Positions 1 to 5,678 of a DNA stretch of 6,806 bases are shown one piece after another. Within the stretch, counting starts at the first letter, position 1; each line of letters opens with the position of its first letter. The position numbers were made by a program, and so were the translations under genes. The DNA is taken from positions 1 through 6,806 of the forward strand of contig JAGBXG010000141.1 of assembly GCA_017629415.1 (NCBI GenBank). The letters run 5' to 3'. Origin of the DNA: Pseudomonadota bacterium (GTDB lineage: Bacteria; Myxococcota; Bradymonadia; UBA4248). The notes beneath the pieces were generated by a model, which was not told the origin of the DNA, did not search any database, and was given only the letters and a program-made list of their open reading frames with translations.

Positions 1-105
1 ATTGATATCATTGAAAATCTGCATCAGCAGACACCGCCTGTAATTCACCGCGATATTAATCCTTCAAACGTTATTTTGCGGTATTCTGACAACCGGAAGG
101 AGTAA
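1..105 (+). pseudogene. 5' part of a Ser/Thr protein kinase gene, cut by an in-frame TAA
   Basis: Frame 1 is open from the window edge to a TAA at 103-105. It encodes the end of helix E and the catalytic loop: the peptide reads VIHRDINPSNVI, with the HRD aspartate and the Mg-binding Asn (HRDxxxxN). The same frame then resumes without a shift into LIDFGAV at about 121-141 and on to 1755, so this stretch and the following ORF are one kinase gene with a nonsense codon between kinase subdomains VIb and VII. TAA also ends the cyclophilin, HEAT, flavoprotein and mscS genes here, so stop reassignment is unlikely. The N-lobe (glycine-rich loop, VAIK lysine) lies outside the window. Whether the stop is a real mutation, a read or assembly error, or is read through cannot be told from sequence alone. 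Confidence 0.75.
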
Positions 106-195
106 TCTCCAGAAGTATTTCTGATTGATTTCGGAGCCGTTGCAAATCCGCAAGTTCAGGATGGGGGGTCTACCATTACGGGAACCTATGGTTAT

Positions 196-1755
196 ATGGC
201 GCCGGAACAGCTTGTCGGACAACCGACCCAGGCCAGTGATATCTATTCATTTGCCATGCTTGCGGTCTATTTGCTGAGCGGTACGCCGCCAGAAAAACTT
301 GAGACAAAAGATTTGCTGCTGCTCATTGACAGAGAGCTTGAACATCTGCCTTATGCCATAACGACATTTTTCCGGCAAATGATTGAACCAAGTCCGATCA
401 AACGTCTTACCGATTATCAGATCATTCGAAAATATCTTAACAATTTTAAAGCCGGAAAGTTTGAGTTTGAGGTTCAGGATAGATCTCTTGGCGATACGAA
501 ATATCAGCTCGAAAATGTGCGCTCAATAGGACAAAAGGGCAATATTGCCTTGTGGCAGGCAATGCCTGATAAAACACCAAGACCGTTTCCCAAAGAATAT
601 CAAAAGCTCATTCAACGCGATAAACGGTTTATGACATTAAACCAGGTGTATATTGGGCAGACGGATTTTATGATTCGGCAGAGAGAACATCAGCACAGGT
701 TCAAAAAGTTTTGTGAAATCATGCCACAGGGTTGTTCTTATAGACACCAAATAAGATTCAATTATATACAAGATTTTGAGTATTATAAAAATGGCATGCA
801 ATATATTAAAAATACAAGTCGAATTATTCAAGAACCGAGCAAAAAAAAGCTATATGGCTGTATTCTACTAGCTGTCATTACTTTTATTATAAGTATGATG
901 CTGATAGTGACCTATAAAATGCCAAATTTTATTTTCTTTATAAATGTTATATTATCAGTAATATTATACATAGTAACCCTATATCAGGCTGGCAGCTGGC
1001 GCACAAAAATTAATAAATGGGATAGAAATCAGCCATTTTCTATTCTGCCTGCATTATGGGATATTCCCTTAAAACAAGAAAAAGAATTCCAAGCTAAATT
1101 GGAATATATTTTTACAAACGGTAGAAAATCTTTAGCTACGATTTCTCAAATTAGATTTGTATCAACTCCACATTTAAATAGGGTTTCACCGGAGAGCGCT
1201 GAAATATTTTTAGACTCAGATCAACAAAAGAAAAGGAAAAACCGGGTTAAAACTGATGATTCCTCAAATCATGCCACTCAAGAAGAAAAGGAATTTTTTG
1301 CCAAAGAACAACCGCTTTGGGAAATTACCTATTATTTTAATCCACCTGATGACAATGAAGAGGGAAATCTGTTTCATCGATTTTATAGTGAAATACCTCC
1401 CGTTGAGCTTCAATGCGGCGATACATTGCCTATTTTATATGATATTAAAGATGGCAAAGCTTATAGTATACCTTATCCCCTGCCGCCAAACACTTCACTG
1501 ATGATGTGTCCTGATTTCGTGTCTGGTTTGGGGATTAAAGTTGCAATCGAACAGCCCGAAGCCTCTTCTCAACAAGCTCAAAAAAAATCATCTTTTGCGG
1601 CATGGCAAGATTTGGCTAATAAACATAACACAGGCAAGCGCGATAAAATTTCAGAAAAATCTAAAATATACATTAAAGCACATTCAAAACAGCTGCCTGT
1701 GAGGGTCAATCGACATCAAAAAGAAATACACCACACAGCAAATAAGAGAGGATAG
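196..1755 (+). CDS. Ser/Thr kinase, C-lobe plus two-TM membrane protein (3' part of interrupted gene)
   Basis: This is the 3' portion of a eukaryote-type Ser/Thr kinase. The frame is open from 106, so the DFG motif (LIDFGAV) precedes the first ATG at 196, which is itself the Met of the GTYGYMAPEQ activation-segment/APE motif. No ribosome site precedes it, so it is a default start, not a likely real one. Next come SDIYSFAM (subdomain IX Asp) and a final-helix RLTD arginine, completing the C-lobe at about residue 85. After a linker of about 130 residues there are two hydrophobic segments (about nt 850-918 and 928-990) followed by the basic AGSWRTK, predicting a cytoplasmic kinase and a cytoplasmic C-terminus. 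The C-terminal region (about nt 1100-1480) is beta-rich and contains GDTLPILYD, loosely recalling DUF3592-type domains (weak inference). Codons become AT-rich after about 720. The kinase identity is firm; the activity of this allele is doubtful because of the upstream stop. Confidence 0.85.
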   Translation: MAPEQLVGQPTQASDIYSFAMLAVYLLSGTPPEKLETKDLLLLIDRELEHLPYAITTFFRQMIEPSPIKRLTDYQIIRKYLNNFKAGKFEFEVQDRSLGDTKYQLENVRSIGQKGNIALWQAMPDKTPRPFPKEYQKLIQRDKRFMTLNQVYIGQTDFMIRQREHQHRFKKFCEIMPQGCSYRHQIRFNYIQDFEYYKNGMQYIKNTSRIIQEPSKKKLYGCILLAVITFIISMMLIVTYKMPNFIFFINVILSVILYIVTLYQAGSWRTKINKWDRNQPFSILPALWDIPLKQEKEFQAKLEYIFTNGRKSLATISQIRFVSTPHLNRVSPESAEIFLDSDQQKKRKNRVKTDDSSNHATQEEKEFFAKEQPLWEITYYFNPPDDNEEGNLFHRFYSEIPPVELQCGDTLPILYDIKDGKAYSIPYPLPPNTSLMMCPDFVSGLGIKVAIEQPEASSQQAQKKSSFAAWQDLANKHNTGKRDKISEKSKIYIKAHSKQLPVRVNRHQKEIHHTANKRG

Positions 1756-1945
1756 AGCTCATTCCGCCCTTAAATATTAGCATCTATCCCCTACAGACCT
1801 ACAAAAACATAAGTCTCCATTGTGGGGTCCAAAGGGGCTTAGCTTCTTGGGCGGGTTCGGGCAACGTCACGGCAGGGTTTGGGGGAGAGCTCCAAAAGAA
1901 CTTTGCGTACGCTGTGAGACCCTCCAAAAAACTTTTAGCATCCCT
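1756..1945. other. Convergent intergenic region with short repeats
   Basis: This 190-bp gap lies between the 3' ends of the kinase gene and the HEAT gene. I see no convincing gene in it: the open frame across 1820-2086 on the + strand runs into the antisense of the HEAT gene. An inverted pair GGATAG (1750-1755) / CTATCC (1784-1789) straddles the kinase stop but has no T-tract, so it is not a clear terminator. Two G-rich or repeated segments inside (1820-1850 and 1890-1936) are listed separately. Confidence 0.6.
1890..1936. repeat. Short direct repeat flanking a GCGTACGC palindrome
   Basis: CTCCAAAAGAACTTT at 1890-1904 recurs as CTCCAAAAAACTTTT at 1922-1936, nearly identical apart from one base. 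Between them sits the perfect 8-bp palindrome GCGTACGC (1905-1912). The unit lies just past the 3' end of the HEAT gene. It has no coding character and is probably part of a dispersed intergenic repeat; its function is unknown. Confidence 0.45.
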
Positions 1946-3277
1946 TTATTTCGCTTTTTGTTGCATGGCTCGCGTGTATATTTCGGCAATCTTACGCGTG
2001 GTCATGTGTTCGGACTGATTATTACCAATCATCCATATCCAATCAAAGTCATCAGGATCCATCATGTTGCCGACAGCACGCAATAACAATCCTCGCAAGG
2101 GGTCGTCTTCAAATAAAATAATGGCTGCTTCGCCATGGTACTTGCGATAAACGACAGGACATTCTGCATAAACCGGCGCTTTTTCAAATTCGCGTTTCAT
2201 GGCAGGCACATCGTTGGGAGATGCTGTAAAACGCAAAATATCGGTGGCATAACAACGCATTTCATCGGGCAAATCAGCCGTCGACAGATATTTAAAACTC
2301 AGACTTGCACCGTCTTTGATTTTTAAAGATTTCAAATAGAAAAAGCCGTACTGCAGAATTTCAGAGGAACAATCTCTTTTTTCAAGGCAGACATTTAAAA
2401 TATTGATGGCTTCAGTGGCCGCCATTGTGTCTTTGAGATCATAAAAAGCATAAAGTATGGCTGGAACCAGTTGTTTATCGCCATGCTCCTTTTCAAATGT
2501 TTGACGCAGGGTAGAAAGCAGCAAGGGACGGGCGGGTTTCCATTCCATGCGGCCCAGGGCAATGGCAGCTTCTTGTCTGGCATAAGGCGTACTGCTGGAA
2601 TCTTTCAAAGCAGTCATTAAATCTTCTGCACCTTCGCTCAATTTAGCTTTTCCAGCCAAATAAGCGGCCCAAGCACGGACATTGGGATCTTCATCTAATA
2701 TCAACTCATGAACAAGGCCTCGGATTTCAGGAATTTCCCAACGTTTTGAGTGAAAAGGATTAGATATTGTCTCAATCACTTTTGCACGTTCGGCAGCATC
2801 AGGACTGCGCATGGAATGGACAACACCGCCAATCGATTGATACCAATGAATGTGTCTGCCAGTGACATAATCACACCCAAAGCCTAAAACAAGAACACCG
2901 ACAGCCCAAAATAAAATAAAATAGCCGTTTCTATTTCTTAAAAGCGCTTGCTGTTCTTCTAAATCATCCGGGATATATTTATTTCCAAGCATCATTTTTT
3001 TGCGCCAAGGACCGGCAAAATAAATATCACCAATAACAAGAGCGCATATATAGCCGACGACTAAAACCAAAATATAAATGGCAATAATCAATAGAACATT
3101 CACCAATGCAGACAGAATGACATAATGTATCAACCAGCCGGCAAGGCCAAAGATTGCTGTCAATATCAGGACTGCAGCAAACGCAGTGCATCTCAAGCTT
3201 TTTCGGCTGCTTAGGGCTCTTTTGAACAGCCCGATTTCATACATGTTGGGAATAAGTTCAATGTGATGCTTGGCCAA
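1946..3277 (-). CDS. Membrane-anchored HEAT-repeat protein
   Basis: A 443-residue protein without a recognised family name. The N-terminus holds hydrophobic segments at about residues 31-50, 53-83 and 118-137. A basic stretch near 20-29 and the motif AGPWRKK at 88-94 suggest cytoplasmic N-terminal and second loops, which would put the long C-terminal part on the periplasmic side if the 53-83 stretch crosses once (inference). Residues about 155-330 show the helical-pair pattern of HEAT/PBS-lyase-like repeats, clearest in DPNVRAWAAYLAGKA (198-212) and YARQEAAIALGRM (232-244). Such repeats usually act as protein-binding scaffolds; no catalytic residues are evident. The start is TTG: AAGGAA (3285-3290 on the complement) sits 7 nt upstream, whereas the first internal Met (residue 12) has no such support. 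The gene is convergent with the kinase, whose membrane segment ends in a similar AGSWRTK. Confidence 0.8.
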   Translation of the reverse strand: MAKHHIELIPNMYEIGLFKRALSSRKSLRCTAFAAVLILTAIFGLAGWLIHYVILSALVNVLLIIAIYILVLVVGYICALVIGDIYFAGPWRKKMMLGNKYIPDDLEEQQALLRNRNGYFILFWAVGVLVLGFGCDYVTGRHIHWYQSIGGVVHSMRSPDAAERAKVIETISNPFHSKRWEIPEIRGLVHELILDEDPNVRAWAAYLAGKAKLSEGAEDLMTALKDSSSTPYARQEAAIALGRMEWKPARPLLLSTLRQTFEKEHGDKQLVPAILYAFYDLKDTMAATEAINILNVCLEKRDCSSEILQYGFFYLKSLKIKDGASLSFKYLSTADLPDEMRCYATDILRFTASPNDVPAMKREFEKAPVYAECPVVYRKYHGEAAIILFEDDPLRGLLLRAVGNMMDPDDFDWIWMIGNNQSEHMTTRKIAEIYTRAMQQKAK

Positions 3278-3298
3278 TGGAAATTTCCTTAGGTTTTC

Positions 3299-3327
3299 GT
3301 CATAAGAGCGTGTTGGAAAAATGTCAT
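3299..3327 (-). promoter_or_regulatory. Candidate sigma-70 promoter for the HEAT gene
   Basis: On the minus strand ATGACA (3327-3322; 5 of 6 to TTGACA) is followed after exactly 17 nt by TATGAC (3304-3299; 4 of 6 to TATAAT). The predicted start near 3292 leaves a leader of about 15 nt holding the AAGGAA ribosome site. It lies just past the cyclophilin terminator, where a promoter would be needed. This is a match by eye only. Confidence 0.4.
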
Positions 3328-3332
3328 GCGTA

Positions 3333-3369
3333 TAAACAAGGGCGATCTGAAACAGATCGCCCTTGTTTA
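3333..3369 (-). terminator. Perfect 17-bp hairpin, terminator after the cyclophilin gene
   Basis: Perfect inverted repeat: arm 3333-3349, loop AAA (TTT on the minus strand), arm 3353-3369, with core AAGGGCGATCTG / CAGATCGCCCTT. On the minus strand the second arm ends in TTGTTTA. It lies about 63 nt past the cyclophilin stop and before the HEAT promoter, as expected for an intrinsic terminator separating the two genes. The T-run is short, and it is near symmetrical, so it may also act on the other strand. Confidence 0.7.
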
Positions 3370-3431
3370 AAACCCTATGTAAATTGAATATGAAATGTGA
3401 ATGATATGAAAATCACATTTCTGCTTAAAAA

Positions 3432-3980
3432 TTAGGCACGATAAACGGTGACATGCTGCAAAACGACGGGTTCAAGCGGCTTATCACGATGATCGCGGCG
3501 AACACGGGCAATCTTTTTAACCAAATCGACGCCTTCGATCACTTTGCCAAACACCGAGTGACGGTTGTCGAGGTGGGGCGTTGGAACTTCGGTAATGAAG
3601 AACTGCGAGCCATTGGTGTGAGGACCGGCATTGGCCATGGAGAGAATGCCGGCGCAATTATGGCGAAGTTTCGGATGGAATTCATCACGGAATTTGTAGC
3701 CAGGACCGCCGGTGCCTGTCCCGCGAGGACAGCCGCACTGAATCATGAATTCAGGGATGACACGGTGGAAGATAATGCCATCATAGAACGGACGCTGTTC
3801 AACATCACCTGTCAGCTCGTTCACAAATTCGATCTGACCGGTGGCAAGTCCGACAAAGTTCTTTACCGTATTAGGAACGAGATCTTCATAAAGTTCGGCA
3901 ACCATGTCGCCCATGGAAGTCTCAAAACGAACATAAAGTTTGCCTGTTCCTGGAATGTTTACGTGCGAAAAATTGGCCAT
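3432..3980 (-). CDS. Cyclophilin-type peptidyl-prolyl cis-trans isomerase
   Basis: A cyclophilin of 182 residues that catalyses cis-trans isomerisation of X-Pro bonds and so assists protein folding. There is no signal peptide, so it is probably cytosolic. Numbered from the first of two adjacent ATGs, the active-site set is visible: FHRV (R74, matching human CypA R55), F79, Q82, the TGTGGPGY turn (89-96), NGSQFFIT (Q127, F129) and H142. The usual FMIQGG reads FMIQCG, adding C83 and C85 by the active site. The cyclosporin-contact Trp (CypA W121) is His (TPHLD, H137), a change seen in several cyclophilins and linked to weak cyclosporin binding. Start choice: GAGGA (3987-3991 on the complement) is 6 nt from the ATG at 3980 but only 3 nt from the ATG at 3983, so the second is preferred. 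Hairpin terminators on both sides suggest a single-gene transcript. Confidence 0.95.
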   Translation of the reverse strand: MANFSHVNIPGTGKLYVRFETSMGDMVAELYEDLVPNTVKNFVGLATGQIEFVNELTGDVEQRPFYDGIIFHRVIPEFMIQCGCPRGTGTGGPGYKFRDEFHPKLRHNCAGILSMANAGPHTNGSQFFITEVPTPHLDNRHSVFGKVIEGVDLVKKIARVRRDHRDKPLEPVVLQHVTVYRA

Positions 3981-4010
3981 CATTCATCCTCACAAAAAGA
4001 GAAAAACATG

Positions 4011-4060
4011 CACCCTCATGGCGCATTCATGTGTTACATATAATCCAAGACACCCTCATG
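4011..4060. promoter_or_regulatory. Pair of 10-bp direct repeats upstream of the cyclophilin gene
   Basis: CACCCTCATG occurs exactly at 4011-4020 and 4051-4060, with 40 bp start to start, close to four helical turns. Between them, on the minus strand, is an AT-rich TTATAT that could be a -10 element, with only a poor -35 (TAGAAT) 17 nt upstream. The spacing and exactness suggest regulator-binding sites for the cyclophilin promoter, but this is inference from two copies. Confidence 0.35.
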
Positions 4061-4094
4061 ATTCTAGTGAATTGAACAATAAACGTGAGTTCTG

Positions 4095-4129
4095 TTGTGG
4101 GTTCCAAGGACCGCAGTCCACGCTTGGGG
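4095..4129. repeat. Hairpin-bearing intergenic element
   Basis: TTGTGGGTTCCAAGGAC begins at 4095. It can fold as CCAA-GGAC-loop CGCA-GTCC-bulge ACGC-TTGG (4104-4127). It resembles the segment at 1820-1850, which starts TTGTGGGGTCCAA and ends TTGGGCGGG: the flanks are alike and the core differs. This pattern suits a dispersed intergenic repeat with a variable hairpin core. There is no coding sense. Confidence 0.4.
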
Positions 4130-4156
4130 GCAAAGGTCTACGAAAACGCAGCATAC

Positions 4157-4235
4157 AAAAAAAACGTGCCGTATGGGCCGCAGGCACATAGGCACGTTCA
4201 TGCGTGCCGTATGGGCCGCAGGCACATAGGCACGT
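4157..4235 (-). terminator. Double-hairpin intrinsic terminator from a tandem 33-nt repeat
   Basis: Two identical 33-nt copies (4165-4197 and 4203-4235) are separated by TCATG. Each folds into a stem of about 13 pairs: outer CGTGCC/GGCACG, a bulged G, TAT/ATA, a G-C pair, a G-A mismatch, then GCC-GCA-GGC. On the minus strand the distal copy is followed directly by eight Ts (4164-4157). It begins 17 nt past the flavoprotein stop, so it is that gene's terminator. The exact duplication suggests recent copying or homogenisation; the unit may belong to a dispersed palindromic family. Confidence 0.8.
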
Positions 4236-4251
4236 CAAAAAAATTCAAAAA

Positions 4252-4872
4252 TTAACGGACAAAGTTGGTTTTTTGGGATTTATCGATGTCGGGATCGGCA
4301 AGTCCTGCTTTTTTGGCCATATCGATAGCTTTAACGAGCCAAGCCATGTTTTTGGCCAGATTGCGCATGGTCTGAAGGCCCTCGAGGTCGTGATCGACAT
4401 CTTCGCGGTTCATGCCGTGAATCATGTTCCAATAGGTGGAAGACACGACGGGCATCTGATTAATGGTGAAATATTTGAGAATCACGTCGAGTGAAGCTGT
4501 TGTGCCAGCACGGCGTGCGGCGGCGATGCATGCGGCGGGTTTTCGGACGAGTTTGGACGATGCCGAATAGAAAAGGCGATCGAGGAAGGCCAGTACAGTG
4601 CCGTTGGGAGAGGCATAATAAACCGGTGTGCCGATGATAATGCCGTCTGCGGTGTCGAGTTTTTGGGCCACTTCGGTGACGATGTCATCGGCAAATACGC
4701 AATGGCCAAGCTTGCGGCACTGGCCGCAGGCCGCGCATCCGCGAACATTGTTGCCAATCCAAATGATTTCGGAATCGATGCCTTCCGCTTTCAGTGTGGC
4801 CGCGATTTCTTCAAGACCGCGATCGGTACAACCATGTTGACGCGCACTGCCATTGATGAGCAAAATTTTCAT
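4252..4872 (-). CDS. NAD(P)H-dependent FMN reductase-like / iron-sulfur flavoprotein
   Basis: A 206-residue protein of the flavodoxin-like NADPH-dependent FMN reductase fold. The N-terminal beta strand and phosphate loop (MKILLINGSARQHGCT, residues 1-16) bind the FMN phosphate, and GTPVYYASPNG (81-91) followed by FLDR matches the second flavin-contacting loop. Residues 46-58 (CAACGQCRKLGHC) give C-x2-C-x2-C-x5-C, the compact cysteine motif known from iron-sulfur flavoproteins (Isf), where it binds a 4Fe-4S cluster; many relatives keep it and are annotated only as flavodoxin family. Likely role: cytosolic electron transfer or reduction of a small substrate; the substrate is unknown. The start is clear, with AAGGAG (4883-4878) 5 nt before the ATG. 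It is divergent from a Fur-family regulator and followed by a double-hairpin terminator, so it is probably monocistronic. Confidence 0.88.
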   Translation of the reverse strand: MKILLINGSARQHGCTDRGLEEIAATLKAEGIDSEIIWIGNNVRGCAACGQCRKLGHCVFADDIVTEVAQKLDTADGIIIGTPVYYASPNGTVLAFLDRLFYSASSKLVRKPAACIAAARRAGTTASLDVILKYFTINQMPVVSSTYWNMIHGMNREDVDHDLEGLQTMRNLAKNMAWLVKAIDMAKKAGLADPDIDKSQKTNFVR

Positions 4873-4893
4873 ATTTTCTCCTTTGAATGATTT

Positions 4894-4920
4894 GCAGAAT
4901 GAGAAAACTTGTCACTCTGC
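4894..4920. promoter_or_regulatory. Operator-like inverted repeat between the flavoprotein and Fur-family genes
   Basis: GCAGAATGA (4894-4902) and TCACTCTGC (4912-4920) form 9-bp arms with one mismatch around a 9-bp spacer, 22 bp upstream of the flavoprotein start. The core CACTCTG recurs at 4960-4966 near the Fur-family start, and a second small inverted pair GTCCG-N9-CGGAC lies at 4942-4960. On the minus strand GTGACA-N17-AATCAT overlaps the repeat but would start transcription inside the ribosome site, so I do not call it a promoter. The repeat does not match the classical GATAATGATAATCATTATC Fur box. Confidence 0.4.
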
Positions 4921-4983
4921 ATGGGATTCGTTAAAAAATCAGTCCGGTTTGTACTCGGACACTCTGAGTTGTATTGACTTATT

Positions 4984-5433
4984 ATGAAAATGTTAATCCA
5001 TTTTGAAGCAAAAATAGAACAGCGTTTAAAACAGCATGGTATTCGCGCCACGCGCCACCGCATCCGCGTATTGGAAGTACTTGAAAATACGGGAAAACCA
5101 ATGTCGCATATCGAGCTTTTGCAAGCCATTCAAGCCGAAGACCCAGGCTTTGACCGCGTGACACTTTATCGCGTACTCAATGCGCTTAAAGATGCGGCTC
5201 TCATTCATCAAATCCAAGGCAGTGACGGCATATGGCGATTTTGTGCGCATGAAACGGACGATGATTTATGCCCCGGCGGGCATCCGCATTTACTCTGCGA
5301 AGTTTGCGGTGAAATGCAATGCCTTAAAACGCAAAAATTGCCTCATGTTGATGTGCCTGAAGGCTTCAAAGTCAAACACAAACAAATGATTATGATTGGT
5401 ATTTGTGCCAAATGCCAGTCATTCTATCCTTGA
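4984..5433 (+). CDS. Fur-family metal-responsive transcriptional regulator
   Basis: A 149-residue Fur-superfamily repressor, the usual length. The N-terminal winged helix spans about residues 8-85: RATRHRIRVLEVL (21-33), then the recognition helix RVTLYRVLNALKDAALI (58-74). The C-terminal metal-binding/dimer domain has two CxxC pairs, CEVC (105-108) and CAKC (141-144), the structural zinc site, plus GHPH (99-102) and H132 as likely ligands of the regulatory site. The subtype (Fur, Zur, PerR or other) is not decidable by eye. A further cysteine (C113, MQCL) and CPGGH (96-100) differ from the His-rich HHHH stretch of classical Fur. No Shine-Dalgarno precedes ATG 4984, and an in-frame TGA at 4975-4977 blocks an upstream extension. 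It is divergent from the Fe-S flavoprotein gene, a plausible target. Confidence 0.92.
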   Translation: MKMLIHFEAKIEQRLKQHGIRATRHRIRVLEVLENTGKPMSHIELLQAIQAEDPGFDRVTLYRVLNALKDAALIHQIQGSDGIWRFCAHETDDDLCPGGHPHLLCEVCGEMQCLKTQKLPHVDVPEGFKVKHKQMIMIGICAKCQSFYP

Positions 5434-5675
5434 AATTTTCAACACATCCAAACGATAATAAAGCTATAACTTTTTTTGATACAGTTTGTATGGTTTTGTG
5501 ACGAGATGTATCTTTTATTAAAAATTTCCAAATTTCATATATGGAAACACACAGACAGATGAAATTGTTCTTCGACAATAAAGATGGATTATGGTAAAGA
5601 ACTGTGTGGGTTGATGTAGGTATGTTCCTGCATCGAAATTCAATTTGAGTGCTATATTTTAGAAGGAAATTCGAC
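5434..5675. other. AT-rich intergenic region upstream of mscS
   Basis: This 242-bp gap has no supportable gene. TTGAAATTTTCAA (5430-5442), a near-perfect palindrome, overlaps the Fur-family stop. A weak AAAG-CTATAA-CTTT stem followed by Ts near 5470 might end that transcript. At 5611-5636 a 10-bp stem (two G-U pairs in RNA) closes a TATGTT loop. TGCTATATT (5650-5658) is an extended -10 match very close to mscS; used as such it would start transcription within the ribosome site, so a promoter further upstream is more likely. Confidence 0.5.
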
Positions 5676-5678
5676 ATG
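5661..5678 (+). promoter_or_regulatory. Ribosome binding site fixing the mscS start
   Basis: AGAAGGA (5661-5667) lies 8 nt before ATG 5676. The frame is also open from a GTG at 5649, but that start has no ribosome site and would place the Shine-Dalgarno inside the coding sequence. ATG 5676 is therefore chosen, giving 295 rather than 304 residues. Confidence 0.8.

Noticed and set aside
103..105. Stop-codon reassignment or programmed readthrough
   Set aside because: TAA terminates at least four other genes in the window, and TAA-T is a poor readthrough context; a mutation or sequence error is simpler.
1820..2086. + strand 88-codon frame starting in the convergent gap
   Set aside because: More than half is antisense to the HEAT gene and the rest is repeat sequence.
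3453..4043. Long + strand open frame (196 codons) opposite the cyclophilin gene
   Set aside because: It is the antisense of a clear cyclophilin and its peptide shows no recognisable domain.
4157..4235. Short CRISPR array
   Set aside because: Only two repeats with a 5-nt spacer and strong internal palindromes; this is a terminator duplication.
4056..4238. Minus-strand 60-codon frame through the hairpin repeats
   Set aside because: Its peptide is a translation of the duplicated hairpins; no ribosome site and no conserved-protein character.
4887..4915. Minus-strand promoter GTGACA-N17-AATCAT for the flavoprotein gene
   Set aside because: Its predicted start would fall within the Shine-Dalgarno at 4878-4883 and disrupt it.
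4921..4977. Leader peptide of 18 codons (ATG 4921 to TGA 4977) before the Fur-family gene
   Set aside because: No ribosome site, no attenuator-like structure, and a length compatible with chance.
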